Both the position numbers and the translations under genes were made by a program. A stretch of 64,000 nt of DNA, from NCBI RefSeq assembly GCF_024166365.1, contig NC_064827.1, positions 15,913,001-15,977,000 on the forward strand, in the 5' to 3' direction. A model generated the notes under the pieces. That model did not search any database. It had not been told where the DNA came from and was given only the letters and a program-made list of their open reading frames with translations. Source of the DNA: Elephas maximus indicus. Taxonomy: Eukaryota; Chordata; Mammalia; Proboscidea; Elephantidae. How positions within the stretch are numbered: position 1 is the stretch's first letter; each line of letters opens with the position of its first letter. This document shows, in pieces, positions 1 to 11,103 of the stretch.

Positions 1-7
1 AGGCAAG

Positions 8-212
8 AAGCCCTGGTGGTACAGTGGTTAAGCGCTTGGTCGGCAAAAGGTCGGCGGTTTAAACCTACCAGCCACTCCACAGAAGAAAGATGCAACAGTC
101 TGCTTCCATAGAGATTTACAGCCTCGGAAATCCTATGGACAGTTCTACTCTGTCCTATATAGGAACTATGAGTCAGAATTGACTTGACAGCAACAGGTTT
201 GGTTTTTTGGGT
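8..212 (+). mobile_element. AfroSINE
   Basis: tRNA-derived SINE of Afrotheria: head CCCTGGTGGTACAGTGGTTA, middle CAGTTCTACTCTGTCC, and an end with ATGAGTCAGAATTGACTTGA followed by a T/G-rich tail. The second copy follows immediately. Confidence 0.9.
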
Positions 213-405
213 TTGAGTGGTTAAGTGCTTGGCCACTAACCAAAATGTCTGTGGTCAAAACTCACCACTGCCTCCACGGGAAAAAAAGACCTGGAGATCT
301 GCTCCTGTAAAGATTACAGCCCAGGAAATCTTATAGGGCAGTTCTACTGTCATACAGGGTTGCTATAAGTCGGAATCGACTAGATGACACACAGCAACCA
401 TCACT
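213..405 (+). mobile_element. AfroSINE, tandem second copy
   Basis: Starts GAGTGGTTAAGTGCTTGG and ends near AAGTCGGAATCGACTAGATG. It abuts the tail of the preceding copy in the same orientation and lacks the first bases of the head, so it may have inserted into the tail or arisen by partial duplication. Confidence 0.85.
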
Positions 406-839
406 GCCAAAAAGGAAAAACCCAAGAGCATTTGTATTATTAAAAAGTGAATCTGGGAAGTATCTGAGATGTGAAGTCACAGAAGTGTAATTTTGCCTCT
501 TAATTACTAAATATGCATGTCTTGTGCTAAATAAACATTTATATTCTACAGAAGCTTCTGAGATGTTCTGTCTCTTAAGTACGTGGTGCGAACCTTAGCA
601 AAACAGCTCATTTTCCCTGTATTCTCCTTGCCTATGAACAGCTTCCTCCCCACGGTGGCAATTCTTCAACTCTATCACGTAATTCACAAACTCCTGAACA
701 GTCATTTATTTTTTCCCTTTAACTTAGAACACTGAATCAGTTGCCAAATTCTGCTATTTATTGTAACATCTCTCAAAACTGAATTTTCTTCCGTCAATAT
801 GACAGAAAAATCAAGTAACCATGCCTTATCCGGGCTATT

Positions 840-1060
840 GTAATTCCCTCTTCCTAAAATTATTTTCTTCTCCATCTTCATCTTAACCCTACCAGCTCTG
901 TGCTTCAGTTTTTTAAATCTATAAAATCCGTATAATGGGGAATAATAACAGAATCTACTTTATGGAGTCTTTATGAAGATTAAATGAGAAAATATGTACG
1001 AAGGTTTAGGACACTGCCTGGCACACAATAAGCATTATGTGAGTAGTAGTTTGGGGACAG
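840..1060 (+). repeat. MIR-like SINE fragment
   Basis: Contains the MIR-type pattern of a late 'aaatgggg aataata' region followed by 'gattaaatgagaaaat' and 'acactgcctggcacacaata'. The ends are uncertain. Confidence 0.65.
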
Positions 1061-1869
1061 GAGAAAGAAAGAAGCAAGAAGGGATTAAAATAAAAAAGAG
1101 ATGTAGTAGATCCTTTTACTCTCTGTATATCTTGGCATCTCAAGTTGGTACCCTAAAAATCTTCCCCATAAACACACATACAGTTTAGGTTCTGTAGTAC
1201 TATCAATACGGAACTATATAACCTTTTTATAAATATAGGCCTGGATGTGTTCAAATATCATAGATTATATTACTTTCTCAGCCATTTCCTATAAAGTGGC
1301 TCATTGCTTTTTACACATATATCTTATTCTAAACTCATTTCTCTGCATTGGGCTCCTTCCTGATTCATTTATTTAAAATAGCACCACAAGCCTAGAAAGA
1401 CAGCACCCCAAAATAGCACACTCTTGTCAAAGAGCTTTTAGAAACTCAGGTTTTTCATGGAAGTTTTCCTCTAATTGTGCTGTATTTTTTTTTTCCACTG
1501 ATATCTGACTTTATACCTCCACACTTTTGCTCATGGTATTAACCATTTTTCATTATCCAGTCCCCAATATTCTTCAAAGTCTGTTGTCCTCTGTGAAACT
1601 TTCCCCGACTGCCACAGCACACGCTGATTCTTCCTCTGCTTGATTTTTTATTGTGCGTTCTGTCTTAGCATAACGCAGTGAAACCTGTGAGAGCCAGAAC
1701 TTGATGGAACTGCCTTGTTTTTCTGAGTCTCATGAGTTTTCCACCTTTGACGGGGTAGAGTCTTACCACTTTTCTATCACCATTTTTAGTGGAAAATATT
1801 TTGAGTTTACCTTCTCTGACAAGTTTCCACCTCACACAGTTTCTGGCTTTTGAAGGTTTTACTGTACTT

Positions 1870-2036
1870 AAACCAAAAACCAAACCCACTGCTGTTGAGT
1901 CGATGCTAACTCATAGCAACCCTATAGGACAGAGCAGAACTGCTACCTAGGGTTTCCAAGGGGAGCCTGATGGATCTGAACTACCAACCTTTCGGTTAGC
2001 AGCCATAGTTCTTAAGCACTACATCACCAGGGTTTC
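1870..2036 (-). mobile_element. AfroSINE
   Basis: Reverse copy: AAACCAAAAACCAAACCCAC at the left (tail) and TTAAGCACTACATCACCAGGG at the right (head). Confidence 0.88.
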
Positions 2037-3309
2037 TTTACTTATCAATTATTAAAATGAGATGGATATTTAACATTCTGAACCTTAGTTTCTTCCCCTA
2101 TAAGAGAACAACATCACTTGTTCTATCAAGTCAGTTTAGACAAAGCTATCATATAAAATGATTTGGTTGAAAACAATGACTATGTGGAGGGGGAGGGGAA
2201 GCCTTCCATAACAAACTGGTTGAAAGTGAATAACTATACACACCAAAAGCTTTTTGTAACCATTAACACATCTTTAATTATTTTTATCTGTTCAAGTTTT
2301 ATAAAAATTCCTCAGTTAAAAAAATTTCTATTCATTTTCGCCAGCTCTGCCTGCTCTAAACAATCTATAATAGTATACAATCAAAGAAACCTAAAAGTCC
2401 AATAAAATGATGCTGTAGAAACCTAGTTACTGCACAAAGATGTTCATGGTATACTGTAATATGGAAAAAAAGCAGATTGTAAAATGGTATGCATAGTATA
2501 ATTCCATTAAAAAAATACATGTCTTGAAAAGAACATGAAAGGCACATCTTAAGGAGTTAAAAAAAAAAAGGAGTTAATCTTGGTTATATCTGAATGAACC
2601 ATATTATGTGTGTTCATTTATTTATTCATTAAGTTCCTACGCAATATATCAGCCACTGTGCTAAGTTCTAGGGATCCAAAAACAGAAATAGCCCATCTGA
2701 CCTTAAGGATATTATAGAATAGAAAGTAGACAATCATCAAAATAACCTAGAAGTTAATGCAACTACTGTAAGTATTAAGAAGTATAGTACCTGATTCTAT
2801 AAGCACTCACAACAGGGAAAATTTCAACTAGTCAAAAAGATGGGAAATGACAAAAGAGTGAGTGTTCACTAGGTGATGAGAGGACTGTTCTTTCTGCTTG
2901 TCTCCATATTCTGTAATGAAATGTATCATTTCTCTAATAAGAAAAACAGTAAAAAAAATCAAAGAGAAGAATCCAAATTTTTTCAACCTTGACCCAGCCC
3001 CACATCTCATAAAAAAGTATTTCTAATTTGTTTTCAGTTAATCTAGCTTGTTCTGCTTAAAAGACAAGGTTTTCCTGAATTTTTAAATTTTGGAAAAAAA
3101 TCACCAAAGAAAACTTTCTAATCATCAGGCCACATTTTTCTTCTCCTGTGCACTGAACAAAACACAAGACAGGGCGTGAGGTAATGGACATGCTATTGTT
3201 TCCAGTGTTTTTCTTCTATAATATTTCCAAGAGTAAGAAGCAGGGCTAAGTGACTAAAAACGAATTCAAAACTCAAAAAGCAGGAAGAAAACCCGCAATT
3301 CTGGGGAAA

Positions 3310-3415
3310 AAAAAAAAATCGATAAAAATGTTTGATTCCGACTCATAGCGATCCTATGTCAAACGTGCAGAACTACCCATAGTGCGCTATGATTATCCAA
3401 TCATTTTCAACCAAT
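3310..3415 (-). mobile_element. AfroSINE fragment
   Basis: Poly-A-like start, then TTGATTCCGACTCATAGCGATCC, the reverse of the SINE 3' half; the head is missing. Confidence 0.6.
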
Positions 3416-3451
3416 TTGTCTTTTTGAGCCTTCTACTAAAAATAATCCTCT

Positions 3452-3588
3452 ATCAGGGAGCGGGCTGACTCATTAGGGGGAGAGTAAATGGGAGTATGTA
3501 GTAAGGTGTATATAAGCTTACATGTGACAGACTGACTTGATTTGTAAACTTTCACTTAAAGCACAATAAAAATTATTAAAAAAAAAAA
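3452..3588 (+). mobile_element. L1 3' end fragment, 5'-truncated
   Basis: Carries the L1 end seen elsewhere in the window (GACTGACTTGATTTGTAAAC, CACTTAAAGCACAATAAAAA) with poly(A). Roughly matching flanks (aataatcctctat / aaaaatcccctat) suggest an imperfect target duplication. Confidence 0.75.
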
Positions 3589-3964
3589 ATCCCCTATGGT
3601 AGTAAGAAGGCTTATTCCAAAGTACATTCTGCAGAATAGATGGGCGATGGATAGCTACTATTTGAAAAAAGTCCTGTGTTAAAATAAATTTGACAAATAC
3701 TAGCTTACACAAAATTAAACAGTACCCCCCTCCAAGTTTTTTTCTTCAAGACTTCCCAGAATCTTTAATATACAGGCTCAGAATCACATATCCACAATTC
3801 TCAAGTCCAAAAGGTTCTGAAAACTAAAGTTTTAAAAATAATTTATATAACAGCAAAACCTGCCCTGAACTGATGTAAGGCTGTTAAAAGCCTCTAACTC
3901 ACTTAGTCTGACCATCCATTTTGCTGCAGGAATCATGTTTTAGATTACAGGGGCTGTCCCACCC

Positions 3965-4060
3965 CACGAGAGATGCTGTTGCTGTCGCCAGGTGCCGTGC
4001 AGTCAGTTCCAACTCACGGTGACCCCAGGTATAACAGAATGAAATGCTGCCCAGTTCTAT
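3965..4060 (-). mobile_element. AfroSINE/RTE-tail type fragment
   Basis: GTTGCTGTCGCCAGGTGCCG then AGTTCCAACTCACGGTGACC corresponds to the reverse of the tail shared by AfroSINE and RTE copies. It is too short to decide between the two. Confidence 0.55.
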
Positions 4061-6298
4061 ACCAACTAGAGATATTACTTAATAAATGCTATATACACCA
4101 TATTACTCTTGTAAAATCTGAAGATCTCTGAATTGCAAACATACCTGGTCCTAGAGTTTCACGTGCTGCATGTGGCCCTGCACTAATAATACACAATGTG
4201 AATCGAAAAGGTGCACCTCTCACACCTGTGCTCATGGAGCTCAGTTATTTTAAGTGAGAAGAAACACTCGAATGGCGTACGCCCCACGCTGACTATAAAG
4301 GGCCACAATATCTCATATCATCAAGAAGCCCAGGATAAAACCTCAGAAAGACATGAAGTGGGCCAAAACTGATGTAAAACACATGTTTTACTGTTGTTAT
4401 AACATTTTACAGAACACTGTTATAACAGCAAGGAGTTTTAGCATCTGGTATAAAAAGGGAACTGGCCCATGCTTGCCTGGCACTAAGAAGGGAGAGAGAA
4501 ACTTTATCTGCCAGATTTAAATATTTCTGTCACTGAAGACTTGACTTCCTGAAAACTGCTCTGAGGATAAAATGAGAAAGTGTCTGAAGGCAAGTACATT
4601 ACTTTTTTCTCTTTTCTCCATGTAAGGCTTGTTTCCCAAACCAAATAGAGTGGGCACACAAGTACTGGCTGAATTTGCCCCTGAGTGTTTGCAGTCTCTT
4701 GTCTAGAACCGGAGATGAAACTAAACTGACAATTTTTTCTCTAATTGTCAAACACCCTGAAATTTCATTTCAAAATGTACCAGCATTCTGTTTATAAATT
4801 CCTTTTAATCCATTCCTTAGTAGCTAATGTTTTTATTCTGCTATTGGTATAATCTATATAGAAGTTGCATCAGTATCTATTTTATGAAACCAACACCAAT
4901 CATAATTACCTTTAAATACATGAAGAGTAGTGTCATAAACAGCAGAAACTTAAAACGTTTCTGGTGACAAAGCTATTAATAAACTACTTCTACATACTTT
5001 AGAATTAGGAAATATTTCAAATTTTAAATTATTTAGTATTTTAGAGACTAATATACCAAAGCAAACTTGCTAAATAAATTCCTCAAATGAAATATATCTA
5101 GCCTAATGGATTGCTCAGAAAATTTAAACAGCTTATTTCTGAAAGTTACTTTAAAAACATTAAAGCTTTTCATCACCTGAATGGACAACTGAATGTCTGC
5201 ATCTTTTAGTCCTCCAAAGTAAGTCTGTTCTTAATAACAAATTTATTTAAACACATTTAAGCATACTTAATGATTTATTTAAATAACTAAGGCATAAAAC
5301 CAACTATATTAAACAAAATACCCACTTCCTCATTTGTAAACTCATTATCCAATTACTGCCAAATTTTAATTTTTTTGCTTCTGTGCAACAGGGATAGAAA
5401 ACTGAAATCCACAAATGATGACGATAAACCACAATTCATTTTAGTAAACCACTCCAATTTTTCCCAGTCAAGCAACTTTTTACTAGTAATGGTTAACAAA
5501 GCTCATCATTTACTTTTATCTCATCTATCCTCTGGGGTGGATAAATGAGATACAAACTGACTAAATGGCAGATAATAGGAAAAGCAAAAGCACCTGAAAA
5601 ATTAAAAAACAAAGCAAGCCAGAATTGAAGACATTATTTTTAGGGTTTTTTGTTGTTTAAGTAGGCTGACATTAGTCTAACGTACTGGGTATTTAAATTT
5701 GCTGAAAGACAAACTTAAAAATCCTTTTATAAAAACACCCTTCATGTCTTACTAGCTGAACTCCACAATTTTTTCTCCTGGATATGGAAATATATACTGA
5801 AAACACAGTATTTAGAAATATATGATGTGGGAAAAAACTGAGACCCAGAAAGATTAAACTGACTGGCCTTGGCTTAAGAAGCTAGTTGCTATGGACTTTT
5901 GTCTTGGGAATAATATCTCCTGACTCTCCTAACAGTGCTTTTTCCACTGCACTGTGCTGCCCTGTAGCCTGGAAAAAAATCCCTGGAAATGGGAAGCATC
6001 ACTTATGGAGAAATTAGCCCACAGAAATGTAAAAAAAAATAAAGTCCAAAGATTTTCAACAGAGAATTAAACTCAGCTGTACTGTACCTGTATTTTTTGC
6101 TAGTATATATATATATAATCTCTTCTGCTCTGGGTTTTAATCATGGGGAATAAAATAAAACTTGACTGCTAAACACACACATATACATGTGCTGTGTATG
6201 CATTTCATTTTGCTCATCAGAGCTTCAATAATGCCTAACTGAAAGAACAATTTGAATTATGTTTTAAGTATAACTCTCACCCATTTGCATTAACTTAC

Positions 6299-7716
6299 CC
6301 GATTTGTGCTTCTTGTGTTTTGCTTTCTTTTTAATGATCAATAACTTATTCTGGATCTCAGGCTTATAAGACTTGAACGCAAGAGAATGAAGACCTTCGC
6401 GCTTTCTTTGTAAGTTTTCATTCAAAACGTCTTTCAATTTCTTTTTCTTCTTTTTCTTCTTTTTTGCCCGCATTTTGGTTAGTTTGAGTTTCTTGTGGCT
6501 CTGCAGTGATTGTTCTAGAAGAAGATCCCTTACAACTCTGTGGCAGTTCATTTCTGGATAATCGCTGTGGCTTCCATTTACATGTATTTGGCAAGATTTC
6601 AGAGCATTTTCTTTTAATGGACTGGGTTCAAGCTTTACTCTGGAAGCATCACTAAATTTTTCCTGATTTTCTATAAACCTTATTTCACCAGGGCTCAGAG
6701 GCTCCCCAAAGCCAGTAACTTCCCCTGGACTCCCTGGTTTCTCTAAATTTTCTTTACAACAATCAGTTTTTTTAATTTCGCAAGGCCTGCGAATTCTAAT
6801 TTCACAGTTGGATTTTACTTCCATTTCAACAGAGATGTCATGATTATCCAAGCTCATTTTAGCAGGGCAGCCAGCTGGATCAAAGTTAATTCCCTGCTCT
6901 TTCTTGAAGGCTAGAGACAGGCCTTCTCTACTACCCCTATGTTCTCCATTGCTAGTATTAACATAGTCACACTTCAATTTCTCCAGTTTAATCCGAGGTA
7001 CTCTTTGTATTTTGATGGGTGGAATTGGAAATTCAGGGGCTTGAAAGGGTCTCTGTTTATAAATCCGAACATCTGCACCACAGAACTGTGGAAAATGTAC
7101 ATAAGCATTCTCCAAATAATCATAGCCAAGGATAACTTCCCTGCATTCATGGATAGGTTGCCCAAGTACAGCATCTTGAACTTCTTTTTGTGTTTCATAT
7201 ACAAAGTCACAAAGACCCTTAAGTAACCACACTTTTTGGTAGAAAGGTAGTTCATGGAAAGGTTTTTCTTCCAATGGGTTAACTTCTCCAAGAACTTTAA
7301 AAAACTGGGGACACAAGCCAAGCTTCTCAGCACAGCTATCAGGATTTTCAGTCTGCCCCACAGCAGTGTACCACTGCTGTACCTTCTGTCTCAGTGCTGC
7401 TTCCCAGGTCCTGTAAGGCAAGGTAGGTCTCCGATGTAAGGTAGGTCTGCGATGCGGAGGACTTAATAGAGAAGTCATTATTTTTGATAGAAAAGCATTA
7501 CATTGAGGCATCAAAAGACAACGTTCTAATTCATAAAAGACTATTTCTGGCAAATTTAGAATTTGCTGGGCCAAACAAAGGAAATGCCCAATAGCTGGAA
7601 TCTCCCACATGGTCTCCATACAAGTTGGAGCTGCTTGAGCCAGAAGTTTTCTTTCCCATTCTTCTATTTCCTTTTGACTAGCTTCTTCTGCTTCTTTTCT
7701 TTCCTGTTCCCGAAGC
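6299..7716 (-). CDS. BRD10: BRD10 (KIAA2026) coding exon 3
   Basis: Large 1,418-nt exon encoding residues 258-729 plus one base of codon 730. On the minus strand the acceptor is TTTCCTTTAG and the donor GTAAGT (6298-6293). Order of content: continuation of the charged helix (LREQERKEAEEASQKEIEEW, 258-277); a conserved globular stretch about 290-490 (METMWEIPAIGHF..., a short HRRPTLHRRPTLPYR repeat, FHELPFYQKVWLLKGLCDFV at about 410-429, GYDYLENAYVHF at about 454-465, ADVRIYKQ at about 471-478); a less ordered linker with SPGE/LSPGEI motifs (about 586-600); a run of nine lysines (675-683); and a Lys/His-rich KKKAKHKKHKSG end. The lysine stretches are likely nuclear localisation or nucleic-acid contacts (inference). 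The globular part resembles DDT/WHIM modules of chromatin remodeller partners. The reading frame has no breaks, and later exons lie off the left edge. Confidence 0.93.
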
Positions 7717-8519
7717 CTAAAGGAAATAAATTAAACCATTATTACTTAAAGTAGAGAATACTATATTTTAAATAAGTATGTTTTATTTATCTTCAGCCAA
7801 CAAGGCAACTGGTTGTTCTAGTTTTCAGTATCAGCACAAAGTATCCCATAACAGGTATCGTTATTTTTTTCAGATGAAGAGCTATACATATAACTTCACC
7901 CTGAGTTTTACTGATGGAGGATTCTAAGAATTTCAATGCATTTAAAATGTGTTAAATATAAAAATAAGTGAAAAAAATAGCATGTTTATTAAATGAAAAC
8001 AATGGAATTTGATTACAATTTATAGAAAAATATGACTTCATATAAGAGCTATAAAGATATTTACATTCTTTGACTCCCATAATTCCACTCCCTGGAAAGT
8101 TTTACTATTAAATAATTACGATAAAAGCAAATGTTATGTGCTTATAGGTGCTAACTGGAGTTTCATCATACAAGAAAAACAAAACTATAAAGTTGTATTA
8201 CAATGAATGGGAAATAAACTGACTTATAGTATATAGTCTCGAAAAATGTAAATTCTGAATAGCATGTATAACACAAAAAAATCAGAATATAACAGAGTCC
8301 TTAATAGAAGCAAGAATGAAAATATGCATACATTAGGTTAGGAAATGACAGTATTGCAAAAATTTGTAACTCCTAGACTGGAGGGATTATAGGTGCTTTG
8401 TTCCATAAAATTTTCTTTACTAGCACCACTATAAAACCTTAATTATAATTTTTTTTTAATTAGAATAAAGCATAGGCATAAGTCTTCAGGACCTTGGATT
8501 AGTCAATGATTTCTCAGAG

Positions 8520-9560
8520 ATGACCTCACGAACATAAGCAACAAAACAACAAATACATAAGCTGGACAACATTATTAAAAAAAAAAAATTGTGCTTCAAA
8601 AGACACCACCAGGAAAATGAAAAGACAATCAAAAGAACTAAAGAAATTTCTTGCAAGTCATATATCTAATAAGAGACTTGTATCTAAAATAGATAAAGAA
8701 CACTAATAGAATTAAAAAATGGGCAACGATTAAAAAAATGGGCAATGGATATGAAGAGCTATTTCTCCAAAGCAAATATACATATGAACAATAAGCACAT
8801 GAAAGATGCTCAGTTTCATTAGTCATCAGAAAAATAATAATCAAAACCACAATGAGATACCCCCTTACACCTATTAGGAAAAACTAGAACTCTCATCCAC
8901 TGCAGTTCCTCAAAAGATTAAAGAGTTACTACGTGACTTAACAATTCTGCTCTTAAGTACATACCCAAGAAAACTGAAAACATGTCTAAACAAAATCTTG
9001 CACACGAATATTCACAGCAGCATTATTTGTAATAGCTAAAAAGTAGAAACAAACTAATGTCCATCAAATGATGGAGAGATTAAAAAATGTAGTATACTGG
9101 AACAGAATATTACGCACTAATGTTCAGCAATAAAGGAAGAGAAGGACATGCCATGATGATACAAATGACACATGCTACAATGTGTACGAACCTTGAAAAC
9201 ATTATTCCAAGTGAAAGAAGAAACAAAAAACCAAACCCGTTGCCACTGAGTCAATTCTGACTCATAGCCAGTCATGAAAGACCACACATTGTTAACAGTC
9301 CATTTATTATATGAACCGCCCAGAAATCTAGAGACAGAAAGCAGATCAGCAGTTTTTTAGGACTAGGAGAGTTAGGGGGAAATGGGGAGACTGTTAACAG
9401 GTATAGGGTTTCTTTTAGGGGTGATGAAAATGTTCTAAAGTTGACTGTGGTGATGATTTGCACAATTCTGTGAATATACTATAAACCACTGAATTTTACA
9501 TTCTGAAAGGGTGGTTGTACAGTATGTGAATTATCTCAATAAAACTTATTAATGAAAGAA
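8520..9560 (+). mobile_element. Old L1 (L1M-type) 3' region
   Basis: Decayed ORF2 C-terminal and 3' UTR sequence ending TGTGAATATACTATAAACCACTG ... CTCAATAAAACTTATT, typical of L1M tails. A short AfroSINE tail fragment sits inside at 9226-9272. Confidence 0.75.
9226..9272 (-). mobile_element. AfroSINE tail fragment
   Basis: AAACCAAACCCGTTGCCACTG then AGTCAATTCTGACTCATAGCC; only the reversed 3' end is present, inside the L1M copy. Confidence 0.6.
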
Positions 9561-9665
9561 ATTAATGCATATAAAAGTTTTAGAAAAGAAATGAGAAAAA
9601 CAAACAAAAAAAAAAAGGAAAATATAACTATCGTACTCTTGATTTTTTGTAAGAGTGAGAACCCT

Positions 9666-10288
9666 ACTGTTATGGATTGTGCCCCCCCCAAATATGTGTT
9701 GGAATCCTGACCCCTATACCCATGGAAAGGAGCCTTGGTGGCGCTGTGATTAAGCACTTGGCTGCTAACTGAAAGGTCAGTGGTTCGAACCCACTAGACA
9801 CCCTGTGGGAGAAAGATGTCGCAGTCTGCTTCCCTAAAGATTATAGCTTTGGAAACCCTATGATCAATTCTACTTATTTCTGTAGGGTCGCTATGAGTTA
9901 GAATTGACTTGATGGCAATGGGTTGGTACCCATGGATAAAATTCTATTTACTACTCATTGAGGCCACATCAGGGTAGGGTGTGTCCTAATCACTTCTGAG
10001 TGATATAAAGTGCAGCATAGATACAGAAGCAAGCAAGCACAAATGGGGAAAAAAACCAACACTATTGGGTCACAATGGAAGGAAATGATCTACAAGCCCA
10101 GGAACTCCAAAGACTGCCAGCTACCAGAAGCTGAAATAGACAAACGACTCTTCCCTAGTGCCATGCCCTCAATTCTGATTTCTAGACTGCTAAACTTTTT
10201 TTTTTTTTTAAACTATGAGAAAATAAATTTCTGTTCTTTAAAGCCACCCACTTGTGGAACTTCTGATACAGCGACATAATTAAGATAT
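9666..10288 (+). mobile_element. MLT1-like (ERVL-MaLR type) LTR with nested AfroSINE
   Basis: Begins GTTATGGATTGTGCCCCCCC and ends with ACTATGAGAAAATAAATTTC then CCACCCACTTGTGGAACTTC, the standard MLT1 arrangement. It is interrupted by an AfroSINE at 9727-9926. Related copies lie at 28497-28919 (reverse) and 30546-31002. Confidence 0.75.
9727..9926 (+). mobile_element. AfroSINE nested in an LTR
   Basis: Full-length SINE flanked by an exact 10-bp target duplication, TACCCATGGA (9717-9726 and 9927-9936). Removing it restores a continuous MLT1-like LTR. Confidence 0.92.
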
Positions 10289-10396
10289 CTTGCCTTGAAA
10301 AGTTGCATTAAAAAAAAAAATTGAGAAGTGACTTATTCTTGGGCTCTAACTTACAAATATATGACATTGACTATTTTTCCTACAATCATATTGTAA

Positions 10397-10567
10397 GAAA
10401 CCCTGGTAGTATAGTGGTTAAGAGCTACGGCTGCTAACCAAAAGGTCAGCAGTTTGAATCCACCAGGCGCTCCTTGGAAACCCTATGGAGCAATTCTACT
10501 CTGTCCCATATGGTCGCTGTGAGTTGGAATCAAGTGGACAGCAACAGGTTTGACTTTTGTTTGGTTT
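10397..10567 (+). mobile_element. AfroSINE, with 12-bp target duplication
   Basis: Flanked by ATCATATTGTAA at 10385-10396 and 10568-10579. Head GAAACCCTGGTAGTATAGTGG; tail GGTTTGACTTTTGTTTGGTTT. Confidence 0.93.
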
Positions 10568-10705
10568 ATCATATTGTAATCTGTTAAGACAAATACTCAG
10601 AAAGAACACGATTTTAGCAAATACCAAGAATTCTCTTTTATACAGCAAGCCCACTTTTATATTCCCGGCAGAGAGGTGACACTGTAACTATCTTACTATA
10701 TAACA

Positions 10706-10869
10706 ACCCTGGTGGCATAGTAGTTAAGTACTACGGCTGCTAACCAAAAGGTCAGCAGTTCGAATCCACCAAGCACTCCCTGGGAACTCTACGGGCAGTT
10801 CTACTCTGTCCTATAGGGTCGCTATGAGTTGGAATTGACTTGATGGCAATGGGTTTGGTTTTTTGTTTT
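10706..10869 (+). mobile_element. AfroSINE, with 10-bp target duplication
   Basis: Flanked by CTATATAACA at 10696-10705 and 10870-10879; intact tRNA-like head and TTTGGTTTTTTGTTTT tail. Confidence 0.93.
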
Positions 10870-11012
10870 CTATATAACAGACACAACAAATTAGTTGATC
10901 AAGTAGTCCTAAGCATTGCTCTGGACCCTTGCAATGAATCATAAAACACCCAAAATGATCAAACTCTTTCCAAGTAACTGCATTCTATAATAAAGTTCAA
11001 GAATATGTAAAA

Positions 11013-11103
11013 AGCCAACCAAATCCACTGCCATTTAGTCAATTCCAAATCGTAGACCTTTCAGTTGGCAGTCAAGTGCTTAACCACTGTGTCACCAGGG
11101 CTA
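11013..11103 (-). mobile_element. AfroSINE, internally deleted
   Basis: The reversed tail (CCAACCAAATCCACTGCC) runs almost directly into the reversed head (TTAACCACTGTGTCACCAGGG); the middle is missing. Confidence 0.75.

Larger units (their letters stand above)
1..6298 (-). other. BRD10: BRD10 intron 3 (partial)
   Basis: AT-rich non-coding sequence downstream of exon 3. It holds AfroSINEs at 8-405 and 1870-2036, MIR/L2 fragments at 840-1060 and 1540-1650, an L1 tail near 3450-3590, and two AfroSINE-type fragments at 3310-3415 and 3965-4060. From about 4100 to 6260 I see no gene and no strong repeat, only ordinary AT-rich intron. I did not find exon 4 here. Confidence 0.8.
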
